DNA from: DATATV01 sp035551355
Lineage (GTDB): Bacteria; Actinomycetota; Actinomycetes; Mycobacteriales; Pseudonocardiaceae
Assembly: GCA_035551355.1 (NCBI GenBank)
Contig: DASZNF010000052.1
Span: 62,001-126,000, forward strand
Direction of reading: 5' to 3'
DNA length: 64,000 nucleotides
Part shown: positions 56,904 to 64,000 of the stretch, piece by piece
How positions within the stretch are numbered: the first letter of the stretch is position 1
Layout: each line of letters begins with the position of its first letter
Position numbers and translations under genes: made by a program
The notes under the pieces: model-generated
Databases searched by the model: none
What the model was told of the DNA's origin: nothing
What the model saw: the letters and a program-made list of their open reading frames with translations, nothing else

Positions 56904-56909
56904 AGCCTA
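56904..56909 (-). promoter_or_regulatory. -10 box, leaderless start at 56897
   Basis: TAGGCT on the minus strand, 6 nt before GTG 56897. Inferred. Confidence 0.45.
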
Positions 56910-56995
56910 CGTCTTCCCCGGTCGAGACCGAGCACAACGTGGCGCGGGCGGACCCGAAGGCCCGCCCGCGCCAGTTCAGCCGCGATGTTCGGCGA

Positions 56996-57730
56996 TCACT
57001 CGCCCGTGGTCTTGGGGGTGGTGGCAGTGCTGCCGGTGGTGGTGCTCTTGCCCGGCGCGGTGGTCTTGCGCGCGGTCGCGGTGCGGTTGGCCGCCTTGCG
57101 GGTGGTGCTGCGCACCTCGTGCGCCACCTCCGCGCCGGCCTCCTCGACGTCCGCCGCCGCCTGCTCGGTCACGTCCTCGGCCGCCTCGGCCGCCTTCTCG
57201 CCGACCGAGCGGGTGCGCCGGGTGATCCGGCCGAGCACGTCGTCGGCCAGCTCGCGGGCATCCCCGACGGCCGACTCGGCGCGCTGCTGGGCCACCTCGA
57301 CGGCCTGGTCGAACTGCTCCATGGCCCGCTGGAACTGGGGCTGGGTGCGCAGCCGCTCCACCGTCTTGCCACCCTCGTCGGCCAGGTAGCCGTAGAGCTT
57401 GTTGGCGGCGTCGGCGTAGGAGTCGACCAGCTTGCGCAGTTCGTTCGGGTCCAGCCGGTCACGCAGTCCGGCAACCTCGGCCGGGATCCGCTCGCGCAAC
57501 CCCGCCACATCGCTGGGCAGCTCGCCGGCGGCGTTGCGGGCCGACTCGGTGCTCTCGATCAGCTGGGCGCGGGCCTTGGTGACGGCGTCGAGCACGGCCT
57601 TGGTGGCGACCTCGCCGGCGCCGACCGCGGCCAGCAGCGGGGTCTTGACCTGCTCGATCGCGTAGTTCAGGGCACCGCGGGCCTGCTCACCGGCCTTGCG
57701 GACATCGTCAATGGTGGGCACGTTGGCCAT
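56996..57730 (-). CDS. hbhA: HbhA-like coiled-coil protein with a basic tail
   Basis: 244 residues, nearly all alpha-helical (DDVRKAGEQARGALNYAIEQ; DPNELRKLVDSYADAANKLY; long heptad runs to about residue 190). A Thr/Lys/Ala/Arg-rich tail of about 60 residues follows. Mycobacterial HbhA has the same layout with a Lys/Ala/Pro tail and binds heparan sulfate and membranes. Here the tail is less Lys-rich, so that binding is not assured, and a role on lipid inclusions or septa is possible. ATG 57730 after AGGAG (8 nt); GTG 57739 overlapping the regulator stop is the other choice. Immediately downstream of the HTH gene. Confidence 0.78.
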   Translation of the reverse strand: MANVPTIDDVRKAGEQARGALNYAIEQVKTPLLAAVGAGEVATKAVLDAVTKARAQLIESTESARNAAGELPSDVAGLRERIPAEVAGLRDRLDPNELRKLVDSYADAANKLYGYLADEGGKTVERLRTQPQFQRAMEQFDQAVEVAQQRAESAVGDARELADDVLGRITRRTRSVGEKAAEAAEDVTEQAAADVEEAGAEVAHEVRSTTRKAANRTATARKTTAPGKSTTTGSTATTPKTTGE

Positions 57731-57735
57731 ATCGC

Positions 57736-58176
57736 TCACTCCTGTGTATCCGGGACCCGGTCACCGGATTCGTCCCCGTCCACATCGGGTCCCTCCACTG
57801 TGGACTGTGCGGTCACGTTGGTGTGCAGGAACGACTGGTAGACATCCAGCAGGACCTGCTTCTGCCGTTCGTTCAGTTCGGGTGCGGCGTGGATGGCCTC
57901 GGCGACCGCGCCGCCGATCGGGGCGTCGAGAATGCCGGCCTGCACGTAGAGCGCCTCGGCGGAGATGCGCAGCCCCTTGGCGATCTGCTGCAGGATCTCC
58001 GCGCTCGGCTTGCGCAGCCCACGCTCGACCTGACTGAGGTACGGGTTGGACACGCCGGCCAGCTTGGCCAGCTGACGCAGGGAGATCTGCGCGTTGTTGC
58101 GTTGCGTCCGGATGTACTGGCCGATATCGCGACCGAGGTCGGTCACGACCCGCTCGATCGGGTTCTTCTCGTCCAT
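57736..58176 (-). CDS. XRE-family transcriptional regulator (Rv0474-like)
   Basis: 146 residues. A Cro/CI-type helix-turn-helix at about 25-75 (ISLRQLAKLAGVSNPYLSQVERGLRKPS) is followed by a short helical part (VLLDVYQSFLH) and an acidic tail. ATG 58176 follows GGGAGG at 8 nt. The stop overlaps the HbhA-like gene (GTGA), so the two are one operon. An inverted repeat TGCAAGC-N5-GCTTGCA upstream (58231-58249) is a likely autoregulatory site; RamB/PrpR-type XRE regulators favour TTGCAA-like sites. Confidence 0.9.
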   Translation of the reverse strand: MDEKNPIERVVTDLGRDIGQYIRTQRNNAQISLRQLAKLAGVSNPYLSQVERGLRKPSAEILQQIAKGLRISAEALYVQAGILDAPIGGAVAEAIHAAPELNERQKQVLLDVYQSFLHTNVTAQSTVEGPDVDGDESGDRVPDTQE

Positions 58177-58206
58177 CCGGAGCACCTCCCGTCAACGTCC
58201 ATACCG

Positions 58207-58249
58207 ACGGTACGCGCAAGTGCTAGCTATTGCAAGCGCCCTGCTTGCA
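58207..58249 (-). promoter_or_regulatory. Promoter and operator of the XRE regulator/HbhA-like operon
   Basis: TGCAAGC (58231-58237), 5-nt spacer, GCTTGCA (58243-58249), with a further GCAAG at 58216. On the minus strand TACCGT (58207-58212) serves as -10, so the inverted repeat covers the -35. Confidence 0.6.
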
Positions 58250-58423
58250 CCCATTCGGGTCGCCTGGCTCGCGGCCGGTTCCACCCGGGCCTTGTGACAG
58301 GGCTTCCGCGCGGGTTCGTGACTGGCTCCGGGGCCCGCAGCTGGATTCCGTCCGGACGGAATGCCCGCCGTCGCCCGTTCGGGTGAGCCGGGCCGCGCCA
58401 CCACCCGTACGGTGGAAGGGACG

Positions 58424-59587
58424 ATGCGAACCCGAGGAAATCCGTCAGCCGCCGCCGACCGCCGACGCCGGGGCCTGGTGCGCGAGTTGAGCCGGGCTGG
58501 AATGCTCGGCGACCCGCGCTGGCAGGCTGCGTTCGGGCAGGTCCCACGGCATGTGTTCCTGCCGAGGTTCTTCCGCCAGCAGCCCGGTGGACGCTGGGCG
58601 GCGCTGGACTCGACCGACGCCGACTGGCTGCCGCTGGTCTACGAGGACACCGTGCTCGTCACCCAGCTGGATGACGACTCGACGCTGTGGCACACCGCGC
58701 GCCAGGCCGGCCCGGTGACCGGCGTGCCGACCAGTTCGTCCAGCCAGCCCGCCATCATGGCGGTGATGCTGGCCGAGCTGGCGGTGCAGGACGGTCAGCG
58801 GGTGCTGGAGATCGGCACCGGCACCGGCTACAACGCGGCGCTGTTGTGCCACCGGCTCGGCGCGGACGCGGTCACCACCGTGGACATCGACCCGACGCTG
58901 GTCGCGGCCGCGCGCGAAAACCTTGCCACGGCGGGCTTTTTCCCGACCGTGGCGCTCGCCGACGGAGCCGGCGGCCTGGCCGCGCACGCGCCCTACGACC
59001 GGGTCATGGCTACCTGTTCGGTGTCCACCGTGCCACCGGAGTGGCTGGCCCAGACCCGGCCGGGCGGCATCGTGCTGACCACCCTCAACCGCCCGATCGG
59101 CGCCGGACTGGTCCGGTTGACCGCGGGCCGGGACGCCACCGCCGTCGGCCGGGTGCTGCCCGAAGACGGCCGCTTCATGCCGCTGCGCGCCCACCGTCGG
59201 GTGAACCCCCACCCTTCGCCACGATCGAGTGAGGGTGAGACCAGAACCACGAAGCTCGACCCCGGCGTGCTGCTGTCCGCGGCCAGCCCGTTCGAGTTCT
59301 TCGCCGGCCTGGCCCTGCCCGGGGTGTACGCCCACATCGGCGGGGCGGCGGGCGCGCAACTGACCCACCCGGACGGTTCCTGGGCCCGGTTCGTCAGCCG
59401 GTCCGGCAAGCCCATCGAGGTGACCCAGGGTGGCCCGCGCCGGCTGTGGGATCTGGCCGAACAGGCCCACGAGCAGTGGCGTGCCCTGGACCGTCCCCGA
59501 CGCCAGCGCTTCGGCATCACCGTCCGGGGCGAGCACCAGGAACTGTGGCTGGACGAAGAAGACAGCCCACACCGCTGGCGGTTGTGA
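58424..59587 (+). CDS. Protein-L-isoaspartate O-methyltransferase-like methyltransferase
   Basis: 387 residues. N-terminal part VPRHVFLPRFF, SAM motif I region VLEIGTGTGYNAALLCHRLG, VTTVDIDPTLVAAARENL and the aromatic/Asp site; overall PCMT type. It lacks the standard SQP/PYD segments of housekeeping PCMT in part (PTSSSSQPAIMAVM is present). The C-terminal 130 residues are an extra domain, as in methyltransferases linked to ribosomally made peptides (lanthipeptide or graspetide groups). No precursor-like or ATP-grasp gene lies beside it. ATG 58424 after GGAAGGG. Confidence 0.8.
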   Translation: MRTRGNPSAAADRRRRGLVRELSRAGMLGDPRWQAAFGQVPRHVFLPRFFRQQPGGRWAALDSTDADWLPLVYEDTVLVTQLDDDSTLWHTARQAGPVTGVPTSSSSQPAIMAVMLAELAVQDGQRVLEIGTGTGYNAALLCHRLGADAVTTVDIDPTLVAAARENLATAGFFPTVALADGAGGLAAHAPYDRVMATCSVSTVPPEWLAQTRPGGIVLTTLNRPIGAGLVRLTAGRDATAVGRVLPEDGRFMPLRAHRRVNPHPSPRSSEGETRTTKLDPGVLLSAASPFEFFAGLALPGVYAHIGGAAGAQLTHPDGSWARFVSRSGKPIEVTQGGPRRLWDLAEQAHEQWRALDRPRRQRFGITVRGEHQELWLDEEDSPHRWRL

Positions 59588-59689
59588 GGCCGGCGCCCAC
59601 CGTCACGCCCGTGCCGTCGCCCGGCGCGAGTCGGCGGTCCGGCCCGGTTCGCGGTCATTCACGGTTGCCGGACCGCCGACTCGATTGGT

Positions 59690-62134
59690 TCACTCGTTGC
59701 GCAACGCGGCCAGCTTCGTCGCCCCGCGCAACGCGGGCAGGGTCAGCCCGGTGACCAGCAGCACCAGCACGATCGCCGACCCGGCGAACACCCCGATGCC
59801 GCCCCAGTCGATCGCCATCGGCACCGAGGTCTGCCGCAACACCAGCCAGGCCAGCGCCAGCCCGATCACCGCGGCCACGGCCACCCCGACCACCACCGGC
59901 ACCATGGTCTGCCAGAGCAGCGACCGGGCCAGCATCCGGCGCGGCACCCCGGCCGCGGCCAGCGCGGCCAGCGGCCTGCGCCGTTCCCGGATCTGCTCCA
60001 GCGCCAGCACCAGCAGGCTCGCCCCGGCCAGCAGCAGCGTGAACAGTGAGCCGACCAGCAGGCCACCGCGGATGGTGGTCAGCGTCTTCTGGTCGGTGTT
60101 CATGCTGTTCACCGAGTACAGCGGGAAGGTCTCGGTACGCCAGGTGAACTTGGCCAGCGCGTCCCGCACGTACTCCACCGCGTTCGAGTCGGCATTGGCC
60201 ACCCGCACCTCGTACCGGGGCGTCATGTCCGCGATCGGCGCGGCGTTGCCGAACGCACCCGGCGTCACGATCAGCCCGGCGAAACCCCCCTGGCCGGCCT
60301 GGCTGCCGCTCTGGTCCAGCTGTTTGATCGTGCTCGGCACGGTCCAGCTGCCTATCTGCCTGCTCTGGTCGTCGGTCCCCACGGTGTCCCAGTCGACCAC
60401 CTGCACCCGCTCGCCCGGGCCAAGTTCGGACGGGCCGGCTGCGGAGGCGCCCGAGCCCAGGTTGAACACATCCCCGTCGGCGCAGTCGGTTATCCGGAAC
60501 CACTTCTGCAGCGTCGGGCAACTGGCCAGGGTGAGCGTGTCGTACATCGGCCCGGTGTCGGTGTAACTGTGCCCGGAACTGTCGGTGTAGGTGACCCCGC
60601 CCGGCGGCGAGGGCATCTGCACGTCGACCTCCCGGAACGGGAACACCCCGCGCACCCCGCGGGCGCCCTGCAGCGCTCCGGTCACCTGGTCGATCACCTC
60701 GGTTGTGGTGGTCACGTCGACCAGGCCCACCTGCTGCCCGGCCACCGTGGTGACCGTGTTCTGGCTTTCCTGGAAATACCGGCTGTAGGCGGCCATCATC
60801 ACCGTCTGCAGGGCGATCGCGCCGGCCACCACCACCGCCACTCCGCCGACCACGCGGGCCGGGGTGCCGCTGTCCAGTTGCAGCCGGCGCACCGCCAGCT
60901 GCCAGGACGGCCGGCCGCCGCGGAACAGCGCCACCGCCCGCTCCAGCAACCAGGGCAGCATGGCGGGCACGCTGATCAACAGCGCGACCGCGCCCGCGGC
61001 CAGCTCGTAGGTCCAGGTCTGGCTACCGCTGCTGCTGCGGGACAGCAACAACATCGCGCCGACACCGACCACCAGCAGGCTCAGCCGCCACCACACCCGG
61101 CGGCGCACCGGCCGGCTCTCCCGCACCACGCCCAGCGGCTCGATCACCGTGCGGCGCAGCGCCAGCAGTGAACTGCCCACCGCGATCACCGGCACCACCA
61201 GCAGCACCAGCGCGGCCAGCGGCCAGGAGGGCACCACATCCTGGGAGAACACGCTGTAGCCCATCAGCTCCACGCTGCCCGCGATCTGTTTGGCCAGCAG
61301 GAACAGGCCTGTCCCGAGGACCAGTCCGGTGCCCGCGCTGACCAGCGATTCGGCCGCCGCGATCCGCCGGGTCTGCCGCGATCCGGCGCCGACCAGCCGC
61401 AACGCGGCCAGCCGCCGGTCCCGCTGGGCACCGGCGATCCGGCTGGACACCCCGACGAAGATCACGATCGGCACCAGCAGCACCGCCACCCCGACCACCA
61501 GCAGCGCCAGCAGCAGCGGATCCAGCTGGTGGCTCGCGTCCTTGGTGGTGCCGAAGCCGTACACCTTCTGCACGCCTTGCGCGATGGCCATCGAACTGCC
61601 GCCGCCGGCGTAGAAGCTCAGCTCGGAGGGCTGGTTGAGGCCGGGCAGGGAAATCGTGCCGATCACCCGCTCCGGGAACTGCGGCCGCACGGCCGCGCCC
61701 TGGGGCGAGGCGAGCAACTGGGCCAGCGCCGGCGACACCACCACCTCGTTCTCGGCCGGAATCCGGGCCAGCCCGGGCGGCACCGGCGAGTTGGCGCCGG
61801 TGGCGTCCAGGTAGTACCCGTCGATCCCCTGGCCGTCGAAGTCGGTCGAATTGTTCAGCTCGTACACCGGGGCGACCCCGGCCCGCACGGTGGTGACCGG
61901 GACGGACGCCTCTTGCCGGGCGGTCCGGGCCGAGATGATGCCCGGAACCGACGCGGCCACCAGCAGAATCCCCACGGCCAGCCCGATGCCGATGGTGCCA
62001 AGCACCAACCGGGACCAGGAGGTCCGGCCGCCCCCGACGGCCAGCCGGACCCCGAGGGCCAGGTCGCGCAGCCAGGACGGCGTCCTGGTCGTCCGCCCGG
62101 TGCGGGCGGCCCCCTCCACGATGGTCGCGGTCAC
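59690..62134 (-). CDS. FtsX/MacB-like ABC transporter permease
   Basis: 814 residues. About ten membrane helices in two FtsX-type units, one near the N-terminus (LVLGTIGIGLAVGILLVAASV plus three helices around 235-360) and one at the C-terminus (three helices, LLVGSLFTLLLAGASLLVL onward). Two extracytoplasmic domains lie between them, the second large. Transported substrate unknown; such permeases with one ATPase export peptides or drugs, or signal in the envelope. GTG 62134 overlaps the ATPase stop (GTGA). A repressor of the PadR type precedes, so expression is probably substrate-induced. Confidence 0.88.
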   Translation of the reverse strand: MTATIVEGAARTGRTTRTPSWLRDLALGVRLAVGGGRTSWSRLVLGTIGIGLAVGILLVAASVPGIISARTARQEASVPVTTVRAGVAPVYELNNSTDFDGQGIDGYYLDATGANSPVPPGLARIPAENEVVVSPALAQLLASPQGAAVRPQFPERVIGTISLPGLNQPSELSFYAGGGSSMAIAQGVQKVYGFGTTKDASHQLDPLLLALLVVGVAVLLVPIVIFVGVSSRIAGAQRDRRLAALRLVGAGSRQTRRIAAAESLVSAGTGLVLGTGLFLLAKQIAGSVELMGYSVFSQDVVPSWPLAALVLLVVPVIAVGSSLLALRRTVIEPLGVVRESRPVRRRVWWRLSLLVVGVGAMLLLSRSSSGSQTWTYELAAGAVALLISVPAMLPWLLERAVALFRGGRPSWQLAVRRLQLDSGTPARVVGGVAVVVAGAIALQTVMMAAYSRYFQESQNTVTTVAGQQVGLVDVTTTTEVIDQVTGALQGARGVRGVFPFREVDVQMPSPPGGVTYTDSSGHSYTDTGPMYDTLTLASCPTLQKWFRITDCADGDVFNLGSGASAAGPSELGPGERVQVVDWDTVGTDDQSRQIGSWTVPSTIKQLDQSGSQAGQGGFAGLIVTPGAFGNAAPIADMTPRYEVRVANADSNAVEYVRDALAKFTWRTETFPLYSVNSMNTDQKTLTTIRGGLLVGSLFTLLLAGASLLVLALEQIRERRRPLAALAAAGVPRRMLARSLLWQTMVPVVVGVAVAAVIGLALAWLVLRQTSVPMAIDWGGIGVFAGSAIVLVLLVTGLTLPALRGATKLAALRNE

Positions 62135-62853
62135 CGGGTCGGCTCCAGTTCCCGGGTCCGGCCGTCGCGCACAATGACTTCCCGGTCGGCGTAGGCGGCC
62201 ACCCGCGGCTCGTGGGTGACCAGCACGACCGCGGCTCCGGTCTCCTTGGCCGTGGTGACCAGCAGGTTCATCACCAGTTCCCCATTGAGCGAGTCCAGCG
62301 CGCCGGTCGGCTCGTCGGCGAACACCACCTTGGGTCCGCCAACCAGCGCGCGGGCCACCGCGACCCGCTGCCCCTGTCCGCCGGACACCTCGCCCGGCCG
62401 CTTGCCGGACACGTCCGCGACCTCGAGCCGGGCCAGCCACTCGGCGGCCAGGGTCTCCGCGGGCCGCCGGGGCACGCCGGCCAGCCGCAGCGGCAGGGAC
62501 ACGTTCTCCTGGCAGGTCAGCTCGGGCACCAACTGGCCGAACTGGAACACGAAGCCGAAGTCGGTGCGGCGCAGGGCGCTGCGCTGACCGTCGGACAGCG
62601 CGCCGATGTCGGTGCCCGCGTAGCGCACGGTGCCCCCGTCCGGCGGCACGATCCCGGCCAGGCAGTGCAGCATGGTCGATTTGCCCGAGCCCGATGGCCC
62701 CATGACCGCGACCACCTCGCCCGCGTGCACCGACATACTGGCCCCCACCAGGGCGTCGGTCGGGCCGAAGGACTTGCGCAGCTGATCGGCGGCCAGCAGC
62801 GGCCGCAGCTGCTGACTGGTCGGTGTGGTCGTTGGCGTGCTGGTGGCGGTCAT
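62131..62853 (-). CDS. ABC transporter ATP-binding protein (MacB/LolD type)
   Basis: 240 residues. Walker A GPSGSGKST (about 51-59), Q-loop region VFQFGQLVPELTC, signature VSGGQGQRVAVARAL and Walker B VVFADEPTG with H-loop VLVTHEPRV. ATG 62853 overlaps the PadR stop (ATGA). Partner permease follows with GTGA overlap. The three genes form one operon: repressor, ATPase, permease. Confidence 0.93.
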   Translation of the reverse strand: MTATSTPTTTPTSQQLRPLLAADQLRKSFGPTDALVGASMSVHAGEVVAVMGPSGSGKSTMLHCLAGIVPPDGGTVRYAGTDIGALSDGQRSALRRTDFGFVFQFGQLVPELTCQENVSLPLRLAGVPRRPAETLAAEWLARLEVADVSGKRPGEVSGGQGQRVAVARALVGGPKVVFADEPTGALDSLNGELVMNLLVTTAKETGAAVVLVTHEPRVAAYADREVIVRDGRTRELEPTR

Positions 62854-63374
62854 CCGCGCACCTCCCCGGCTAGTGCGTCCAGTCGGGCGGCCGTCAGTTC
62901 CAGCCACCGCAGGTCGGCTTCCAGATGGAACAAAGCGTGATCGCAGATGAGCGCGTCGGCCAGATCACCGGCCGACTTACGGCGGGTCAGTTCGCGCATG
63001 ATGCGCAGATGCTCGGCCCGCTGGATGTCCAGCACGTCCTCGGCGCTGCGGCCGGACAGCAAGGCCAGCACGACCTTGGTGTAGAGGGTGTTCTGCAGGT
63101 ACGGCTCGGGGCGCTCCGGCTGACGCAGCCAGCCGCCGATGTCGGTGATGCCGGCCGAGGTGATCGCGTAGCGCTTGCGGTCCGGGCCGTCGCCGTTCTC
63201 CACCCCGGCGACCTCGATCAGGCCGTCCCGCAGCAACCGGGACAGCGTCGAATACACCTGGCCGTAGGGCAGCGGCTTGTCCTGCCCGAACCTGGAGTCG
63301 TAGGTGCGTTTGAGTTCGTAGCCGTGCCGCGGGCCTGCCTCCAGCAGCCCGAGCAATGTGTGTGCGACTGACAT
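62850..63374 (-). CDS. PadR-family transcriptional regulator
   Basis: 174 residues. N-terminal winged helix (AHTLLGLLEAGPRHGYELK, GQVYSTLSRLLRDGLIEVAG, DRKRYAITSAG), C-terminal helical dimerisation part (EHLRIMRELTRRK, ALFHLEADLRWLELTAARLD). PadR proteins repress an adjacent exporter until a ligand binds. The ATG at 63374 follows TATAGT by 7 nt, so the message appears leaderless. An inverted repeat over that promoter is the expected site. The two ABC genes follow with overlaps. Confidence 0.93.
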   Translation of the reverse strand: MSVAHTLLGLLEAGPRHGYELKRTYDSRFGQDKPLPYGQVYSTLSRLLRDGLIEVAGVENGDGPDRKRYAITSAGITDIGGWLRQPERPEPYLQNTLYTKVVLALLSGRSAEDVLDIQRAEHLRIMRELTRRKSAGDLADALICDHALFHLEADLRWLELTAARLDALAGEVRG

Positions 63375-63381
63375 GCCGAGC

Positions 63382-63414
63382 ACTATACACACGATGTATA
63401 CCCTGCGTGTATAG
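63382..63414 (-). promoter_or_regulatory. PadR operator and -10 box
   Basis: CTATACAC (63383-63390) and its complement GTGTATAG (63407-63414), with TGTATA between them (63395-63400), a PadR-like pattern of spaced TATACA/TGTATA halves. TATAGT (minus strand, 63382-63387) is the -10 within it. Confidence 0.75.
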
Positions 63415-63452
63415 CTCGGTCGATTAGGCGTTTTCGCAGCTCAGCCAGGGTT

Positions 63453-63839
63453 TCAGCAGGCGCAAAGGCAGAACGGGTGGCCGGCCGGGTCGGCGTACAC
63501 CTGGAACGTCGGATGCTCGGGCGAGAGATCCAGTTCGCGGGCCCCGGCGGCCAGCGCGTGCTCCCGCGAAGCGGGCAGATCGGACACCGCGAGGTCGAGG
63601 TGGAACATCTGCGGCCGGTCGGGCCGCGGCCAGGTCGGCGGCTGGTAGTCCGGGTCGCGCTGGAAGGCCAGCCCCGTCCCGCCCGCCGGATTGTCCAGCT
63701 CCACCCATCCCTTGCGGTCCGCCTCGGGCACCGGCCAGCCGAGCAGCCGGCCGTAGAAGCCGGCCAGTGCGATCGGGTCCGGGCAGTCCAGCACCACGTA
63801 GTCGAGCTTTGGCGTGATCGCGCTCGTCGCTGAGGTCAT
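63453..63839 (-). CDS. VOC-superfamily (glyoxalase-like) protein
   Basis: 128 residues, two beta-alpha-beta-beta-beta units: LDYVVLDCPDPIALAGFYGRLLGWPV then FHLDLAVSDLPASREHALAAGA. The C-terminus VYADPAGHPFCLCAC ends in three cysteines. Metal residues of true glyoxalases are only partly present, so the role could be binding or resistance. ATG 63839 after GGGAG. It lies downstream of nothing obvious; separate from the ABC operon by 38 nt beyond the PadR promoter. Confidence 0.8.
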   Translation of the reverse strand: MTSATSAITPKLDYVVLDCPDPIALAGFYGRLLGWPVPEADRKGWVELDNPAGGTGLAFQRDPDYQPPTWPRPDRPQMFHLDLAVSDLPASREHALAAGARELDLSPEHPTFQVYADPAGHPFCLCAC

Positions 63840-63941
63840 CCCACACTCCCGTATCCACTGAAACCGATTTGATGGTTACTGTGCCGACCACGCTAGGCCG
63901 CGCGAACCGACCGGACAAGCCATTTACCTCGCCACCGGTCC

Positions 63942-63947
63942 TAGAGT
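63942..63947 (+). promoter_or_regulatory. -10 box before the last, truncated gene
   Basis: TAGAGT ends 6 nt before GTG 63954. Inferred. Confidence 0.35.
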
Positions 63948-63953
63948 GGTGGG

Positions 63954-64000
63954 GTGAGTGGTCTGGTGGCCGACACGCACGCCGAACAGGACATCGGGCG
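63954..64000 (+). CDS. Start of a plus-strand gene, cut by the window end
   Basis: Only about 15 codons (VSGLVADTHAEQDIG) are present. GTG 63954 lies 6 nt after TAGAGT and the codons have high third-position GC, so a gene is likely. The product cannot be identified. Confidence 0.4.
   Translation, partial: MSGLVADTHAEQDIG

Noticed and set aside
1..64000. tRNA, rRNA, riboswitch or insertion sequence
   Set aside because: I looked for cloverleaf-type ends, GGTTCGA loops and transposase motifs and found none that held up; riboswitch folds cannot be excluded by eye.

Overview
The window is about 70% GC. Nearly every gene shows the codon bias of a high-GC actinomycete, with many GTG starts, and genes sit close together or share ATGA/GTGA stop-start overlaps. 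Three groups of genes point to a filamentous, probably Pseudonocardiaceae-like actinomycete: mycothiol (mshA) and menaquinone (menA, B, D, E) synthesis; an HbhA-like protein, a tiny bS22 ribosomal protein and senX3/regX3; and the sporulation regulators bldC and a bldN/rsbN pair. From memory of the Mycobacterium tuberculosis map, the gene content and relative order from 1 to 58 kb match Rv0474-Rv0555. This is therefore mainly a conserved core region, with some accessory insertions.

Layout. 1-4 kb: System II cytochrome c maturation (TlpA-like end, ccdA, resB, ccsB). 4-8.3 kb: a MinD-like ATPase, a small membrane protein, bldC, a DUF4229 protein and a Cds1-type PLP enzyme. 8.4-13.6 kb: menA, menE-menB, menD. 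13.7-15.8 kb: a TrcR/TrcS-like two-component system. 15.9-19.2 kb: five small membrane proteins, three with long Pro/Gln-rich tails. 19.3-26.4 kb: hemB, a secreted protease, and the rex-hemA-hemC-cobA/hemD operon behind a Rex-type operator. 26.4-30.2 kb: a membrane-anchored molybdopterin oxidoreductase, an acyl-CoA ligase and a glutaredoxin. 30.4-33.5 kb: BldN-type sigma factor, RsbN-type anti-sigma factor, HAD hydrolase. 34-40 kb: acyltransferase, epimerase, bS22, excisionase-type regulator, proC, thioesterase, TIM-barrel isomerase. 40-47.5 kb: a repeat-rich membrane protein, a Ppx/GppA phosphatase, senX3-regX3, an aldo-keto reductase with a divergent regulator, phosphoglycerate mutase. 48-56 kb: DUF4349 lipoprotein, hydrolase-mshA-ybjN operon, SDR, murB, DUF2505, methyltransferase, purU. 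56-64 kb: YbaK deacylase, DUF2516, an HTH regulator with an HbhA-like gene, a PCMT-like methyltransferase, an ABC exporter with its PadR regulator, a VOC protein and the first codons of a last gene.

The genes serve respiration and redox balance: haem, cytochrome c, menaquinone, mycothiol, and NADH sensing by Rex. They also serve envelope growth (murB, PlsC-like) and development. The strongest non-coding signals are a recurrent TANNNT box placed 6-8 nt before start codons, which suggests leaderless mRNAs for at least 14 genes; a Rex operator; a PadR operator; an HTH autoregulatory site; and a leader-peptide overlap in front of the BldN-type sigma gene. I saw no tRNA, rRNA, insertion sequence, prophage or CRISPR array.
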